This document shows, one piece after another, positions 9,663-18,550 of a DNA stretch of 64,000 nucleotides (position 1 is its first letter; each line of letters begins with the position of its first letter). The position numbers and the translations under genes are program-made. Source of the DNA: Cobetia crustatorum (GTDB lineage: Bacteria; Pseudomonadota; Gammaproteobacteria; Pseudomonadales; Halomonadaceae); NCBI RefSeq assembly GCF_000591415.1, contig NZ_JEMF01000056.1, forward strand, positions 1-64,000, written 5' to 3'. The notes below the pieces were generated by a model. It was not told the origin of the DNA and did no database searches. It saw nothing but the letters and a program-made list of their open reading frames with translations.

Positions 9663-9689
9663 ATCTGATACCTCTTCAGGGTATCAGAT
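9663..9689. promoter_or_regulatory. Operator palindrome of the RES/Xre operon
   Basis: A perfect 10-base inverted repeat, ATCTGATACC and GGTATCAGAT, is separated by seven bases and lies just upstream of the antitoxin start at 9643. Its position and symmetry fit a binding site for the antitoxin or toxin-antitoxin complex that represses its own promoter. That role is inferred from other pairs of this class. Confidence 0.7.
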
Positions 9690-9863
9690 GATTCATTTGA
9701 CAGCATCTCGTATCGTTTGTCGGCTTCCTGAGGTAGTACTGGCCGGAGGCCAAAACCTGAACCGGCATCAGACAGAAGAACACGAACGCCGCCACCAGCC
9801 TCGCCAACGCCCACGCGATATCGACAAGGGTGCCCGAGCCGATATCAATCTCGTTGTTGGTCA

Positions 9864-10922
9864 TCACTCTGTCGTTGCTTCCTGAAATGTGACGCTATCA
9901 CTCACAGGCTGGCGGTTTACGGAGAAGGGGGGGGGGCGAGGTTCGGGTGTCCATGGCATACGCGCCCCCAGAATGCCCGCGCGCTGGATGATCTCGGGCA
10001 CGAAGGCCTCCTGGCGATGCGCCATGATATGTACGCCGCTGACGCCCTCGATCTCACGTAATTGCTGGATCATCTCGATGCAGATATCCCGGCCCTCCGC
10101 CTTCTGATCCCTGGCCCCTTTCAAGCGCTTGAGTACGTCATCCGGGATATGCACGCCAGGAACATGGCGGCGGATCCACTCGGCGGTGCGTGCCGAGGCC
10201 AGCGGGCCGACGCCGGGCAGGATGAAGCATTTCTCCAACAGACCCAGATCACGGGCACGATGCATGAAGTCCTGAAAGCGCGGCAGATCGAAGCAGTACT
10301 GTGTCTGGATGAACTGGGCGCCGGCAGCAATCTTCTTGGCCAGACGATGAGGGCGAAACGCGAAGGGCGGGGCGAAGGGGTTGGCGGCGGCGCCGAGAAA
10401 TACCTGGGGCGCTGAGGTCAGTGTCCGGCCGCTTGCGAAGGCGTGCTTGTCACGCAGCCCGGCGACGATGTCCAGCAGCGACAGGGAGTCGAGATCGAAC
10501 ACCGGCTTGGCCTCGGGGTGATCCCCGACCTGCACGCCATCCCCGGTCAGACACAGCAGGTTACGGATGCCTAGCGCCGCGGCCCCCAGCACATCGCCCT
10601 GGATGGCGATGCGGTTTCTGTCACGACACGAGATCTGCATCACCGTCTCATGGCCTTCGCGGGCCAGCAGGGCACACATCGCCACGCTCGACATATGGCA
10701 GTTGGCGCCCGAGCCATCGGTGGCGTTCATGGCATCCACATGGCCGGCAAACAGTTGCGCGCGTGCATGCACCTCCTGCGGGTCGGCCGAGTCAGGCGGC
10801 GCCAGTTCGGCAGTGACGGCAAACTGACCGCTGCGAAGTACTCGCTCGAGGCGACCGACGTTGCCAGCGTCCTCGGCAGGTGGCAGTTGGGAGCTGTTCG
10901 GGATAGTGAGTCTGGAGGTCAT
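9864..10922 (-). CDS. Methylenetetrahydrofolate reductase-like protein (MetF family)
   Basis: This 352-residue TIM-barrel protein is of the methylenetetrahydrofolate reductase family. Features are the early VTAELAPPDS strand (Glu is the family's acid), LCLTGDGVQ in the position of the flavin-binding LxGD loop, and QTQYCFDLPRF and LPGVGPLA matching conserved MetF blocks. It overlaps the next gene upstream by four bases. That gene is a MetV-like zinc or Fe-S partner, so this is the two-subunit type rather than biosynthetic MetF. Such pairs usually serve one-carbon oxidation or demethylation pathways. Here the pair sits beside a LysR-controlled cluster that may degrade an N-methylated compound. 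The C-terminal 30 residues are proline-rich and poorly conserved. Confidence 0.82.
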   Translation of the reverse strand: MTSRLTIPNSSQLPPAEDAGNVGRLERVLRSGQFAVTAELAPPDSADPQEVHARAQLFAGHVDAMNATDGSGANCHMSSVAMCALLAREGHETVMQISCRDRNRIAIQGDVLGAAALGIRNLLCLTGDGVQVGDHPEAKPVFDLDSLSLLDIVAGLRDKHAFASGRTLTSAPQVFLGAAANPFAPPFAFRPHRLAKKIAAGAQFIQTQYCFDLPRFQDFMHRARDLGLLEKCFILPGVGPLASARTAEWIRRHVPGVHIPDDVLKRLKGARDQKAEGRDICIEMIQQLREIEGVSGVHIMAHRQEAFVPEIIQRAGILGARMPWTPEPRPPPFSVNRQPVSDSVTFQEATTE

Positions 10923-11383
10923 TTCAGGCTCTCTCGGCGTTCAGCGGCTTGCCGGGCCACGCGTAGCCAGGATGAGGTGCCCTGCAGGCGATGGTCCACC
11001 GGCAACTGCACGATCTGGATCGCATCGCTGTCCTTCATCCGCTGGCTGCCTTCCCAGGCTTCCACCCAGACGCAGCGCGTGTCCGGCTCGACTTCACAGT
11101 TGCCATTCTGCATGACACCGCCGCAGGGGCCGTTGCGCAGGTGCTTGGGGCAGTTCATTGAGCAGGACATGCCGGTCGAACTCAGAATGCACTGGCCACA
11201 CATCTGACAGTCAAACAGCAAGCCCTTGCAGGCTTGCTCCAATCTGGCGACGGGCTTCTCGGCGCGTGCGTAACCGACGGACTTCCACAGCGGCTGCAGT
11301 TTGATGATCACCGGCTCGACGGCCTGATAGGTGAGCTCCAGCAGTCGCGCGTGACGTGCGGCCCACAGACGAATCGAATACAC
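10919..11383 (-). CDS. MetV-like methylenetetrahydrofolate reductase C-terminal domain protein
   Basis: This 154-residue cysteine-rich partner of the MetF-like protein carries CQMCGQC, then CSMNCPKHL and NGPCGG, the motif pattern of the MTHFR C-terminal domain that in MetV holds a metal or Fe-S site and contacts MetF. The start is a GTG at 11383 with AGGAGG about six bases upstream. An ATG nearby (four bases earlier) is out of frame. The stop overlaps the start of the MetF-like gene (ATGA), so the two are made together. It may supply electrons to, or take them from, the flavin of MetF. Confidence 0.82.
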   Translation of the reverse strand: MYSIRLWAARHARLLELTYQAVEPVIIKLQPLWKSVGYARAEKPVARLEQACKGLLFDCQMCGQCILSSTGMSCSMNCPKHLRNGPCGGVMQNGNCEVEPDTRCVWVEAWEGSQRMKDSDAIQIVQLPVDHRLQGTSSWLRVARQAAERRESLK

Positions 11384-11535
11384 GCATGCCTCCTGTCAAA
11401 ACCTGGCGGGGGTAACGCCCTGGGCGTTTCGGAGCGCTATCTTCGCATGGCCGCCACCCGGGCCGACATCCCGTGGGCGACAGCGTCACTATCGAAAGGC
11501 GCAGGCCAAGGCGCAGGCGACGGGCCATGAAGGAC

Positions 11536-12417
11536 TCATTGTTCGGCGGCGAGGCTTTCAATGATGAAGCTCTCCATGGCCTGCGCCGCCGGCGACAAGC
11601 TGGCGCCCTTGCGGCGAATCAGGCCCACTTCGCGACTGACCCGCGGTTCAGCGAGCTCAATGAACCGCAGGCGCTCATATTCCTGCGGAAACGCCAGGCG
11701 GGGCAGCGTGGTGACCCCCATCCCGGCGACCAGCGTGGCTGTCAACGAAATCATGTTGGAGATATACAAGGCATGCATCTCGAGCAGTGATTCGGCCGCC
11801 GTGCCCTGCAATAGCCGCGAGGTGCCATTGCCGATCAGAGATTCTGTCTCCAGTGCTTGCCATGTCAGAGTCTGGCGCTCGGCAAAGGGGTGATCATCAC
11901 GGCAGACCACGCCGACTTCGTCATGAAACAACGGATGAAAGAGCAATTCTTCCTCCAATCCCCACAGGCTGGTGATGCCGATGTCGACCTGACCGCTGAT
12001 GACCTGCTCGCGGACAAAATCGGCGTTGCCATCGTGGAGGCCGACCTTTATCCCCGGATAGCGACTGACGAACTCGGAGAGCAGTTTCGGCATCAGTCGG
12101 CTAGCCACTGACGGCACCACTGCCATGTCCAGTTGGCCTGCCTCCTTGGCGGCGCGCGCCTGTAGTTCCCGGCTCAGACGATCATGCTGATTGATCAGCT
12201 CCCGAAAGCGCGGCACGCAGTAGCTGCCATAGGGTGTCAGAGTCGCCTTGGCACCCTTCTCGAACAGTGCCTCCCCCAGGCGGTTTTCCAGCTCGCGGAT
12301 GGCCATCGACAGGGCAGGCTGCGTGCGATGCAGATAACGAGAGGCAGCGTGAAAACCACCGTGATCCACCACTGCCAGGACATAGCGCAGCGGCGTGATC
12401 TTCAGCTCTGCGACCAT
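11536..12417 (-). CDS. LysR-family transcriptional regulator of the adjacent catabolic cluster
   Basis: This 293-residue LysR-type regulator has an N-terminal helix-turn-helix (about 2-60, HAASRYLHRTQPALSMAIRE) followed by a periplasmic-binding-protein-like effector domain. The ATG at 12417 with AAGAGG upstream is preferred to a TTG six codons earlier. It is divergent from the aldehyde dehydrogenase gene across 114 AT-rich bases and upstream of the MetF/MetV pair, the usual position for a local regulator of both. The effector is unknown and is likely the cluster's substrate or an intermediate. Confidence 0.9.
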   Translation of the reverse strand: MVAELKITPLRYVLAVVDHGGFHAASRYLHRTQPALSMAIRELENRLGEALFEKGAKATLTPYGSYCVPRFRELINQHDRLSRELQARAAKEAGQLDMAVVPSVASRLMPKLLSEFVSRYPGIKVGLHDGNADFVREQVISGQVDIGITSLWGLEEELLFHPLFHDEVGVVCRDDHPFAERQTLTWQALETESLIGNGTSRLLQGTAAESLLEMHALYISNMISLTATLVAGMGVTTLPRLAFPQEYERLRFIELAEPRVSREVGLIRRKGASLSPAAQAMESFIIESLAAEQ

Positions 12418-12531
12418 CGCGTCGATCCTCTTCAAAGTGGTAAGGGAAATTTATCATAGGGTATTTATTATTGATTATCTTTATCCCTCTGGGCCTCCTA
12501 GTCTGTTGTCACCGCGTTCAAGGAGGTTCAC
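12418..12531. promoter_or_regulatory. Divergent promoter region, LysR gene / catabolic cluster
   Basis: This 114-base gap between divergent genes contains an AT-rich core (about 12445-12485) that contrasts with the GC-rich surroundings and fits overlapping promoters and LysR binding. AAGGAGG lies just before the aldehyde dehydrogenase ATG at 12532. I could not pick a definite T-N11-A box. Confidence 0.55.
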
Positions 12532-14002
12532 ATGTCACACCACACCACTACCGCCACTCACGCCGCTGTTCACGATCTCTACATCGATGGTCAGTGGGTC
12601 GCAGGTCAGGGCAGCATCGCCAATCTCAATCCGTCCGATACCCGTGATGTCATCGGCCATTATGCGCAGGCCAGTGTCGATCAGGTCGCCGATGCCATCC
12701 AGGCGGCCAAGCGTGGCCAGGCACAATGGGCACAGTCAGGCCTCGAGCAGCGTTATTCCGTGTTGATGGCCATCGGCGATGAGCTGATCGCCCGCAAGAC
12801 GGAGCTGGGTGAGTTGCTGGCGCGTGAAGAGGGCAAGACTCTGGCGGAGGGAGTGGGTGAGTGAGGTACATCGCTCCGGGCAGTTCTTCCATTACTACGG
12901 CGCTGAAGTGCTGCGCCAGATTGATGAGCGCGCCGACTCGGTGCGTCCTGGCGTTGAGGTCGAGGTCCGTCGGGAGCCTGTCGGTGTCGTCGGTGTGATC
13001 AGCCCCTGGAATTTCCCGATGGCGACAGCGGTCTGGAAGATTGCGCCTGCGCTGGCCTTCGGCAACTCGGTCGTCTTCAAACCGGCCAATCTGGTCCCTG
13101 CGAGCGCATGGGCGCTGACCGAAATCATTCATCGCCAGTCACTCCCGGCAGGCACTTTCAATCTGGTGATGGGCCCGGGCAGCAGCATCGGGGATGAACT
13201 GATCTCCAGCCCTGACATTCATGCCCTGTCCTTTACCGGCTCTCTGGAAGTGGGGCGCCGAGTGGCGGCGGCCACTGCTGCCAATCTGGTCAAGTGCCAG
13301 CTGGAAATGGGCTCCAAGAACGCCCTGATCATCGCCGATGATGCCGACATGGAGCTGGCCGTCGAGGCAGCCTTCAATGGTGCCTACTCGGGCACTGGCC
13401 AGAAATGCACAGCATCTTCGCGGCTGATCGTGATGGAATCAGTCCATGACGAATTCGTGGAAAAGCTGACTCAGCGACTGTCTCAGGTACGCGTCGGCCA
13501 CGCATTGGAAGAGGGCGTGCACATGGGGCCTGCAGTCGATGCCAGACAGCTCGAGTCCAACCTGTCCTGGGTGCAGCGCGCCCAGCAAGAGGGGGCAACG
13601 TTGGTCTGCGGCGGCGAGCGTGTGGAGTGCGCCACCGACGGCTACTTCATGAGCCCAGCGCTGCTGGTAAATACCAGCAACGACATGGCCATCAATCGCG
13701 AGGAGATCTTCGGTCCCACCGCCTGTGTCATCAAGGTGAGCGACGCAGAAGAAGCCATCAATGTGCTCAATGACACGCACTTCGGGCTCACGGCGGGCAT
13801 CATCACCAACTCCCTGAAACTGGCCAGCAGCTTCAAGGCGCGTGCCGAAACCGGCTGCGTGATGGTCAATCTGCCGACTGCGGGGACCGATTACCACGTG
13901 CCCTTCGGCGGACGTAAGGCTTCAAGCTTCGGGCCTCGTGAGCAGGGGCGATACGCGCGCGAGTTCTACACCATCGTGAAGACCTGCTACATCAAGGCGT
14001 GA
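12532..14002 (+). pseudogene. Aldehyde dehydrogenase, ketoglutaric semialdehyde type (4-bp duplication frameshift)
   Basis: This NAD(P)-dependent aldehyde dehydrogenase would be 488 residues without the lesion. It most resembles 2-oxoglutaric semialdehyde (2,5-dioxovalerate) and related dehydrogenases. Features are the ISPWNFP nucleotide-site block, the catalytic Glu in LEMGSKNA and the catalytic Cys in GTGQKCTASSR. The frame is broken near 12857-12864, where TGAG occurs twice in tandem. Removing one copy rejoins GKTLAEGVGE to VHRSGQFFHYYG. A 4-bp duplication is a typical replication slippage product and is less easily a base-calling error than the single-base breaks elsewhere here. It is the first gene of the cluster and is followed nine bases later by the M19 gene. 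Confidence 0.87.
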
Positions 14003-14011
14003 GGAGGCCCC

Positions 14012-15022
14012 ATGTCAAAGACAATGCTGACGATCGATGGCCTGCAGTATTCCAACTGGTCACGCGAGATATTTGAACAGATGCGTGAAGGCGGGCTGGA
14101 CGCCGTACATGCCACCCTCGTGTACCACGAGACGACGCGAGAGACCTTGTCGCGTCTTGGCGAGTGGAATCGCCGTTTCGAGGCCTGGCCTGATCTGATC
14201 ATGCCCGTGCATGTGCCGCAGGACATAGCGGTTGCGCAGGCCAGCGGGCGTGTCGGCATCATCCTGGGGGCGCAGAACTGCTCCCCCATCGAGGATGATA
14301 TCGACATGGTCGAGGTGATGCGTGACCTCGGGTTGATGATCATGCAGCTGACCTACAACAACCAGAGTCTGCTGGCCTGCGGGTGTTATGAGGCGGAAGA
14401 CAGCGGGATCACACGCTTCGGACGCCAGGTGATTCGTGAGATGAATCGCGTCGGCATGGTCATCGACATGTCGCACAGCGCAGAGCGCTCCACGCTCGAG
14501 GCGATCGAGATATCCGAGCGCCCCGTGATCATTTCCCACGCCAACCCGGAAAGCTTCCATCCGGCAAAGCGCAACAAGTCCGACAAGGTGCTCAAGGCCA
14601 TCGCGGAGAGTGATGGGCTGTTGGGGTTCTCGGCGTATCCCTTCCATCTGCGCAATGGCTCCGACTGTACCCTGACCGAATACTGCGAAATGATCGCCAG
14701 AACCGCAGACCTGATGGGCATCGAGCACCTGGGGATCGGCACCGACCTGTGCCAGAACCAGCCGGTGTCCATTCTGGAGTGGATGCGCAATGGTCGCTGG
14801 TCCAAGGACATGGATTACGGTGAAGGCAGTGCCAGCAACGCTGACTGGCCGCGTCCGCTGTCCTGGCTGCGAGACAGTCGTGACTTCCCCAACCTGATTG
14901 TCGGTTTGCGCAAGGTCGGCATGTCCGAGGACGAAGTGGCCGGCATCATGGGCAAGAACTGGGTCGCGCTCCTCGAGCGCGCCGCGACCCGTCAGGAGAC
15001 CGCTCCTGCCAGATCGCCGTAA
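14012..15022 (+). CDS. Atypical M19 (membrane dipeptidase-like) protein
   Basis: This 336-residue protein is of the peptidase M19 family. The second half keeps family blocks VIDMSHSAERST, ISHANPESF and GIGTDLCQ with their metal-binding His and Asp. The N-terminal HxD metal ligands (normally DGHND) are replaced by IDGLQYSNWSRE, and the bridging Glu block reads GAQNCSPIEDD. It is therefore unlikely to be an ordinary dinuclear zinc dipeptidase. From memory, a similar noncanonical M19 subfamily sits in glycine-betaine catabolic loci of Pseudomonas, which supports a role in betaine metabolism. GAGGAGG precedes the ATG. Its exact reaction is unknown. Confidence 0.85.
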   Translation: MSKTMLTIDGLQYSNWSREIFEQMREGGLDAVHATLVYHETTRETLSRLGEWNRRFEAWPDLIMPVHVPQDIAVAQASGRVGIILGAQNCSPIEDDIDMVEVMRDLGLMIMQLTYNNQSLLACGCYEAEDSGITRFGRQVIREMNRVGMVIDMSHSAERSTLEAIEISERPVIISHANPESFHPAKRNKSDKVLKAIAESDGLLGFSAYPFHLRNGSDCTLTEYCEMIARTADLMGIEHLGIGTDLCQNQPVSILEWMRNGRWSKDMDYGEGSASNADWPRPLSWLRDSRDFPNLIVGLRKVGMSEDEVAGIMGKNWVALLERAATRQETAPARSP

Positions 15023-15132
15023 CGCTATGCCATGGCACCTGTGCCGAGCCAGGAATCCTCAGGGTATCGCTCGGCAACCAACAACCATAATAAATGCCTG
15101 CCAATGACGAGAGCTCGTCAGAGGAATGCCAC

Positions 15133-16749
15133 ATGACTTCATCTCGCAAGACCACGACGTCCGCCACGTCGGATGCGTTACCGGAAGGTCAGTACCGCTT
15201 TGGTGACCCTGTCGTTCTGACCTGCAGCATCGGCTTCATACTGCTGTTCGTCGGCCTGTCCCTGTTTGATCTTGAAGGGGTCGCGCAAGCCATCAGTGCC
15301 GGCTTTGCCTGGACCGCCAGAACACTGGGCAGCTACTTCCAGATTCTGTTGCTGCTCACCTTCTTCATTGCCCTGGGGCTGACCGCAACGCCTGCGGCCA
15401 GTGCCCGTATCGGTGGCACGCGAACGCCTGAGCTATCCACCTTCAAGTGGGTGTCGATCATCATGTGCACCTTGCTGGCGGGAGGCGGGGTCTTCTTCGC
15501 TGCCGGTGAACCGGTGTACCACTTCCTGGTGACGCCGCCTGCCTTTGATACCGAGCCGGGCACTGCGAACGCCATCGCGCCTGCACTGGCGCAATCTTTC
15601 ATGCACTGGGGCTTTCTTGCCTGGGCCATTCTGGGCAGCCTGACCGCCATCGTGCTGGCGCATGCCCATTACGACAAGGGCCAGCCCCTGCAGCCGAGAA
15701 CGCTACTGTATCCCGTGTTCGGCGAGAAGATCATGAAGGGCAAGCTGGGCGGGGTGGTGGATGCCATGTGCGTCATCGCCGTGGTGGCAGGAACGGTGGG
15801 CCCCATCGGTTTTCTGGCCACCCAGGTCAGTTTCGGCCTGCATGAGCTCTTTGGCGTGACCAATGACTATTCGACGCAGCTGAGCGTGCTGGTAGTGCTC
15901 GGGGTGATCTATGTGACCTCGGCCGTGACCGGCATCGACAAGGGCATCCAGATCATGTCGCGCTTCAACGTCTTCCTGGCGCTGGGTGTGGCGGCGGTGA
16001 TCTTCGTCTTCGGGCCGACCCTGTTCATGGTCAATGCCTTCACCCAGGGCTTTGGCGAGTATCTGAGCTCGTTCTTCACCATGTCGACCATGACGGCACA
16101 GAGCGCTCCTGACTGGTGGATGCAGTGGTGGACCGTCTTCTTCTTTGCCTGGTTCCTCGGCTATGGCCCGCTGATGGCGATCTTCGTGGCGCGTATCTCC
16201 AAGGGCAGAACCATCCGTCAGATGATCCTGACCGTTGCCGTGCTGGCGCCACTGGCCACCGCTGTCTGGTTCACCCTGCTGGGCGGGGCGGGCATCTTCT
16301 ATCAGTTCACCGGCGTGATCGACCTCACCGAAGCGCTCAACAACTTCCAGTTCGATGTCGCGACCCTCACCGTGGCGCAGGCATTGCCCGGCGGAACCGC
16401 AATGGCAGCTGCCATCCTGACGCTGACCACCATCTTCGTCGCCACCACCGGTGACTCGATGAGCTACGCGATCGCTGTCGTCAGTGCCGGACACGATGAT
16501 CCCAGCCCGCTGGTACGTACCTTCTGGGGCATCAGCATGGCGTTGATGGCTGCGATACTCCTCTATATGGGAGCCGGCCAGATCAGTGCGCTTCAGCAGT
16601 TCATCGTCATCACGGCCATCCCTGTCTCGTTGGTGCTGCTGCCCTCATTGTGGACAGGACCTCAATCAGCCTTCGCGATGGCACGTGCGCAGGGAATCAC
16701 CAGCCAGCGGTCCGCCATGCCGGCCCCGGAAGACGCAGGAGAGCGTTGA
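15133..16749 (+). CDS. BCCT-family betaine/carnitine/choline-type transporter
   Basis: This 538-residue inner-membrane carrier of the BCCT family has about twelve hydrophobic helices. The hallmark segment is recognisable as WWTVFFFAWFLGYGP followed by ARISKGRTIRQ, but several of the aromatic residues that form the trimethylammonium-binding box in BetP-like proteins are replaced, so the substrate may differ from glycine betaine. The ATG at 15133 has AGAGGA upstream, and an in-frame ATG at 15094 would add 13 residues. It is placed between the M19 gene and the uncharacterised genes, so it is probably the uptake system for the cluster's substrate. Confidence 0.9.
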   Translation: MTSSRKTTTSATSDALPEGQYRFGDPVVLTCSIGFILLFVGLSLFDLEGVAQAISAGFAWTARTLGSYFQILLLLTFFIALGLTATPAASARIGGTRTPELSTFKWVSIIMCTLLAGGGVFFAAGEPVYHFLVTPPAFDTEPGTANAIAPALAQSFMHWGFLAWAILGSLTAIVLAHAHYDKGQPLQPRTLLYPVFGEKIMKGKLGGVVDAMCVIAVVAGTVGPIGFLATQVSFGLHELFGVTNDYSTQLSVLVVLGVIYVTSAVTGIDKGIQIMSRFNVFLALGVAAVIFVFGPTLFMVNAFTQGFGEYLSSFFTMSTMTAQSAPDWWMQWWTVFFFAWFLGYGPLMAIFVARISKGRTIRQMILTVAVLAPLATAVWFTLLGGAGIFYQFTGVIDLTEALNNFQFDVATLTVAQALPGGTAMAAAILTLTTIFVATTGDSMSYAIAVVSAGHDDPSPLVRTFWGISMALMAAILLYMGAGQISALQQFIVITAIPVSLVLLPSLWTGPQSAFAMARAQGITSQRSAMPAPEDAGER

Positions 16750-16750
16750 T

Positions 16751-18550
16751 ATGTCTCGCAATCACCAGGCGCGCGCCTCTCATCCACCGAGCAACGTCTG
16801 CGACTGCGGGCACCGGACGATGTGATGCAGCTGGAGCGTCTCGGCAGCCTGCATGCCAGTCGCCTGAGTTTCGTGAGAAGTCTGGTGCGCCAGATGGCAC
16901 ATGAAAAATGGAATATCACGACGACCCGCTTCGAACTGGATGCCCTCGGTCACGGTGTGGCGATCTACTGCCTGCAGACGCCCAACAAGCGCTATCACGG
17001 CGTCATATTTTCTCAGGCGCTTGAGGATTCCGCACGCTCTGACCGCGTCATCGCCGAAGCCTGGGATGTCACCTTCGGCGTAGTGGAGGGGGGATGTGGA
17101 TGATGCGCTTCTCGAGCAGATGGCGGCCAATGTGCCGTTGCAGGAAGCCGGGCGCCAGCATCCCAGATTGCTGGTCCTTTCGCGTGCCAATCGCAGCTTG
17201 CGTAACTTCGCAAGCTTCCTGGAGGCGCTGAGTTCAGGCCAGCAACCTGATCCTGAGTGGCTGACCCGGGTCGGCTATCTGTATCGAACCACAGCCGTCT
17301 ATGGCAATGGCAAGTTCGGCATCGCGGATTATGACCGTCTCAAGGACAACGCGGATTTCCACCGGCCATTTTCTGCCCAGATGCTGGGCGTCTATCTGCT
17401 GCGTCACTTCTCGATCCAGCAGATAGAGCACATGGCCCGTGCCCGGGCTCCCGAGACCGCCGCACCTCTGGCAACCTCATTGAAGCGCTATCTGGGCATC
17501 GGCAACTCCACCGGCCTCGGGATGGCACCGTTCCTGATCAATCATCCGCAGTTGGTACAGCGCTGGGTGGAAAGCCGAGAACTGGCGCTTGCCGAGGTGA
17601 CGGCACAGGTACCGGGAGAGCAGGAGCGTTCACGTCTGCTGGCACTCCTCAAGCGCGCCGAGACTCATCTGCGCCAGACGGTCACGGACGATCACGAGCA
17701 GACCCTGCGCAACCAGGCCACGGTGGCGTCCTTGCCTGAGCTGATGACATGGCTCGAACTCGTGCCGCTGTCGCCGGAGCTCTGGCAGGAGCTGATCGAC
17801 TGGAGTCACCAGCAGCATGGGCTCGAGGCTCAGGAGCTGGTGAACACTCTGCTGCTGGAGCTGTATCCGAGCATCGTCGACCGCTATGAGGACCTGATGG
17901 CGGTGGAGGAAAGCCTGGAACTGACCCCTGACATGCCGCTGGTTCACCTCAAGCAGGTGATCGAAACGCACTACGACTGGGCGTTGCGCGTCGATTTTTC
18001 ACTCGCCGAGAATCGCCACTGGTTCTGGTATCGCTCGGTCGAGAAGGAGGAGCCCCGTCTGGGAGTCCGCGACACGGAGGCAGGTGCCGACAAGGAAATG
18101 AAGCTGGCGATTGCCCCGCGTGACGCCGATACCCATGCGGCGATCAGTCAGTACCTGGAAGATCACCCTCGTGCCTTGGTGGTGGAATTCCTCATCCAGT
18201 GCCCGCGTCACAAGGATATCGTTCGCCGCATTCAGAGCATGGCCAGCACGAGTTTCGGCGAGATACGCGCCAACCTGTGGGCGCGTGACATGAAACCCAT
18301 GCACCTGTTGCGGACCAAGCTGTCGTTCTTCGGTGCCAGTCGTTTCGATCCCAAGTCTGACCGCTGGGTGCGTATCACGCTCTTCCAGGGGGCTCCGCTG
18401 GTGGAGGAACTCAACGCCGAGCCGCAGGACCCTGTCGCGTTTGATGATTGGAGCTTCCCGCTGGCTCCGCAGATTGCGCGCACGGTGCTGCCAGAGATGA
18501 CCGCCGACCCTCGGCAGGGCAATACTACGACAGTGGGAGGAATGTCATGA
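16751..18550 (+). pseudogene. Uncharacterised conserved protein of the catabolic cluster (frameshifted)
   Basis: This large soluble protein of about 600 residues has no family that I can name. I read it as one gene: the segment ending IAEAWDVTFGVVEG joins VDDALLEQMAANVPLQEAG if one G is removed from the six-G run at 17088-17093. The start is probably the ATG at 16751, which has AGGAG nine bases upstream, but reaching the frame of LRLRAPDDVMQLERLGSL needs a second single-base correction near 16775-16792. The alternative start is a GTG at 16822. No signal peptide or membrane helix is seen. Notable blocks are LVLSRANRSLRNF and RTTAVYGNGKFGIADY. The stop overlaps the next gene by four bases, so the two are probably co-translated partners. 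Confidence 0.72.

Noticed and set aside
9676-9867. 63-codon minus-strand frame with a hydrophobic stretch
   Set aside because: Overlaps the operator palindrome of the toxin-antitoxin pair and the end of the MetF-like gene, with no recognised family and no ribosome binding site.
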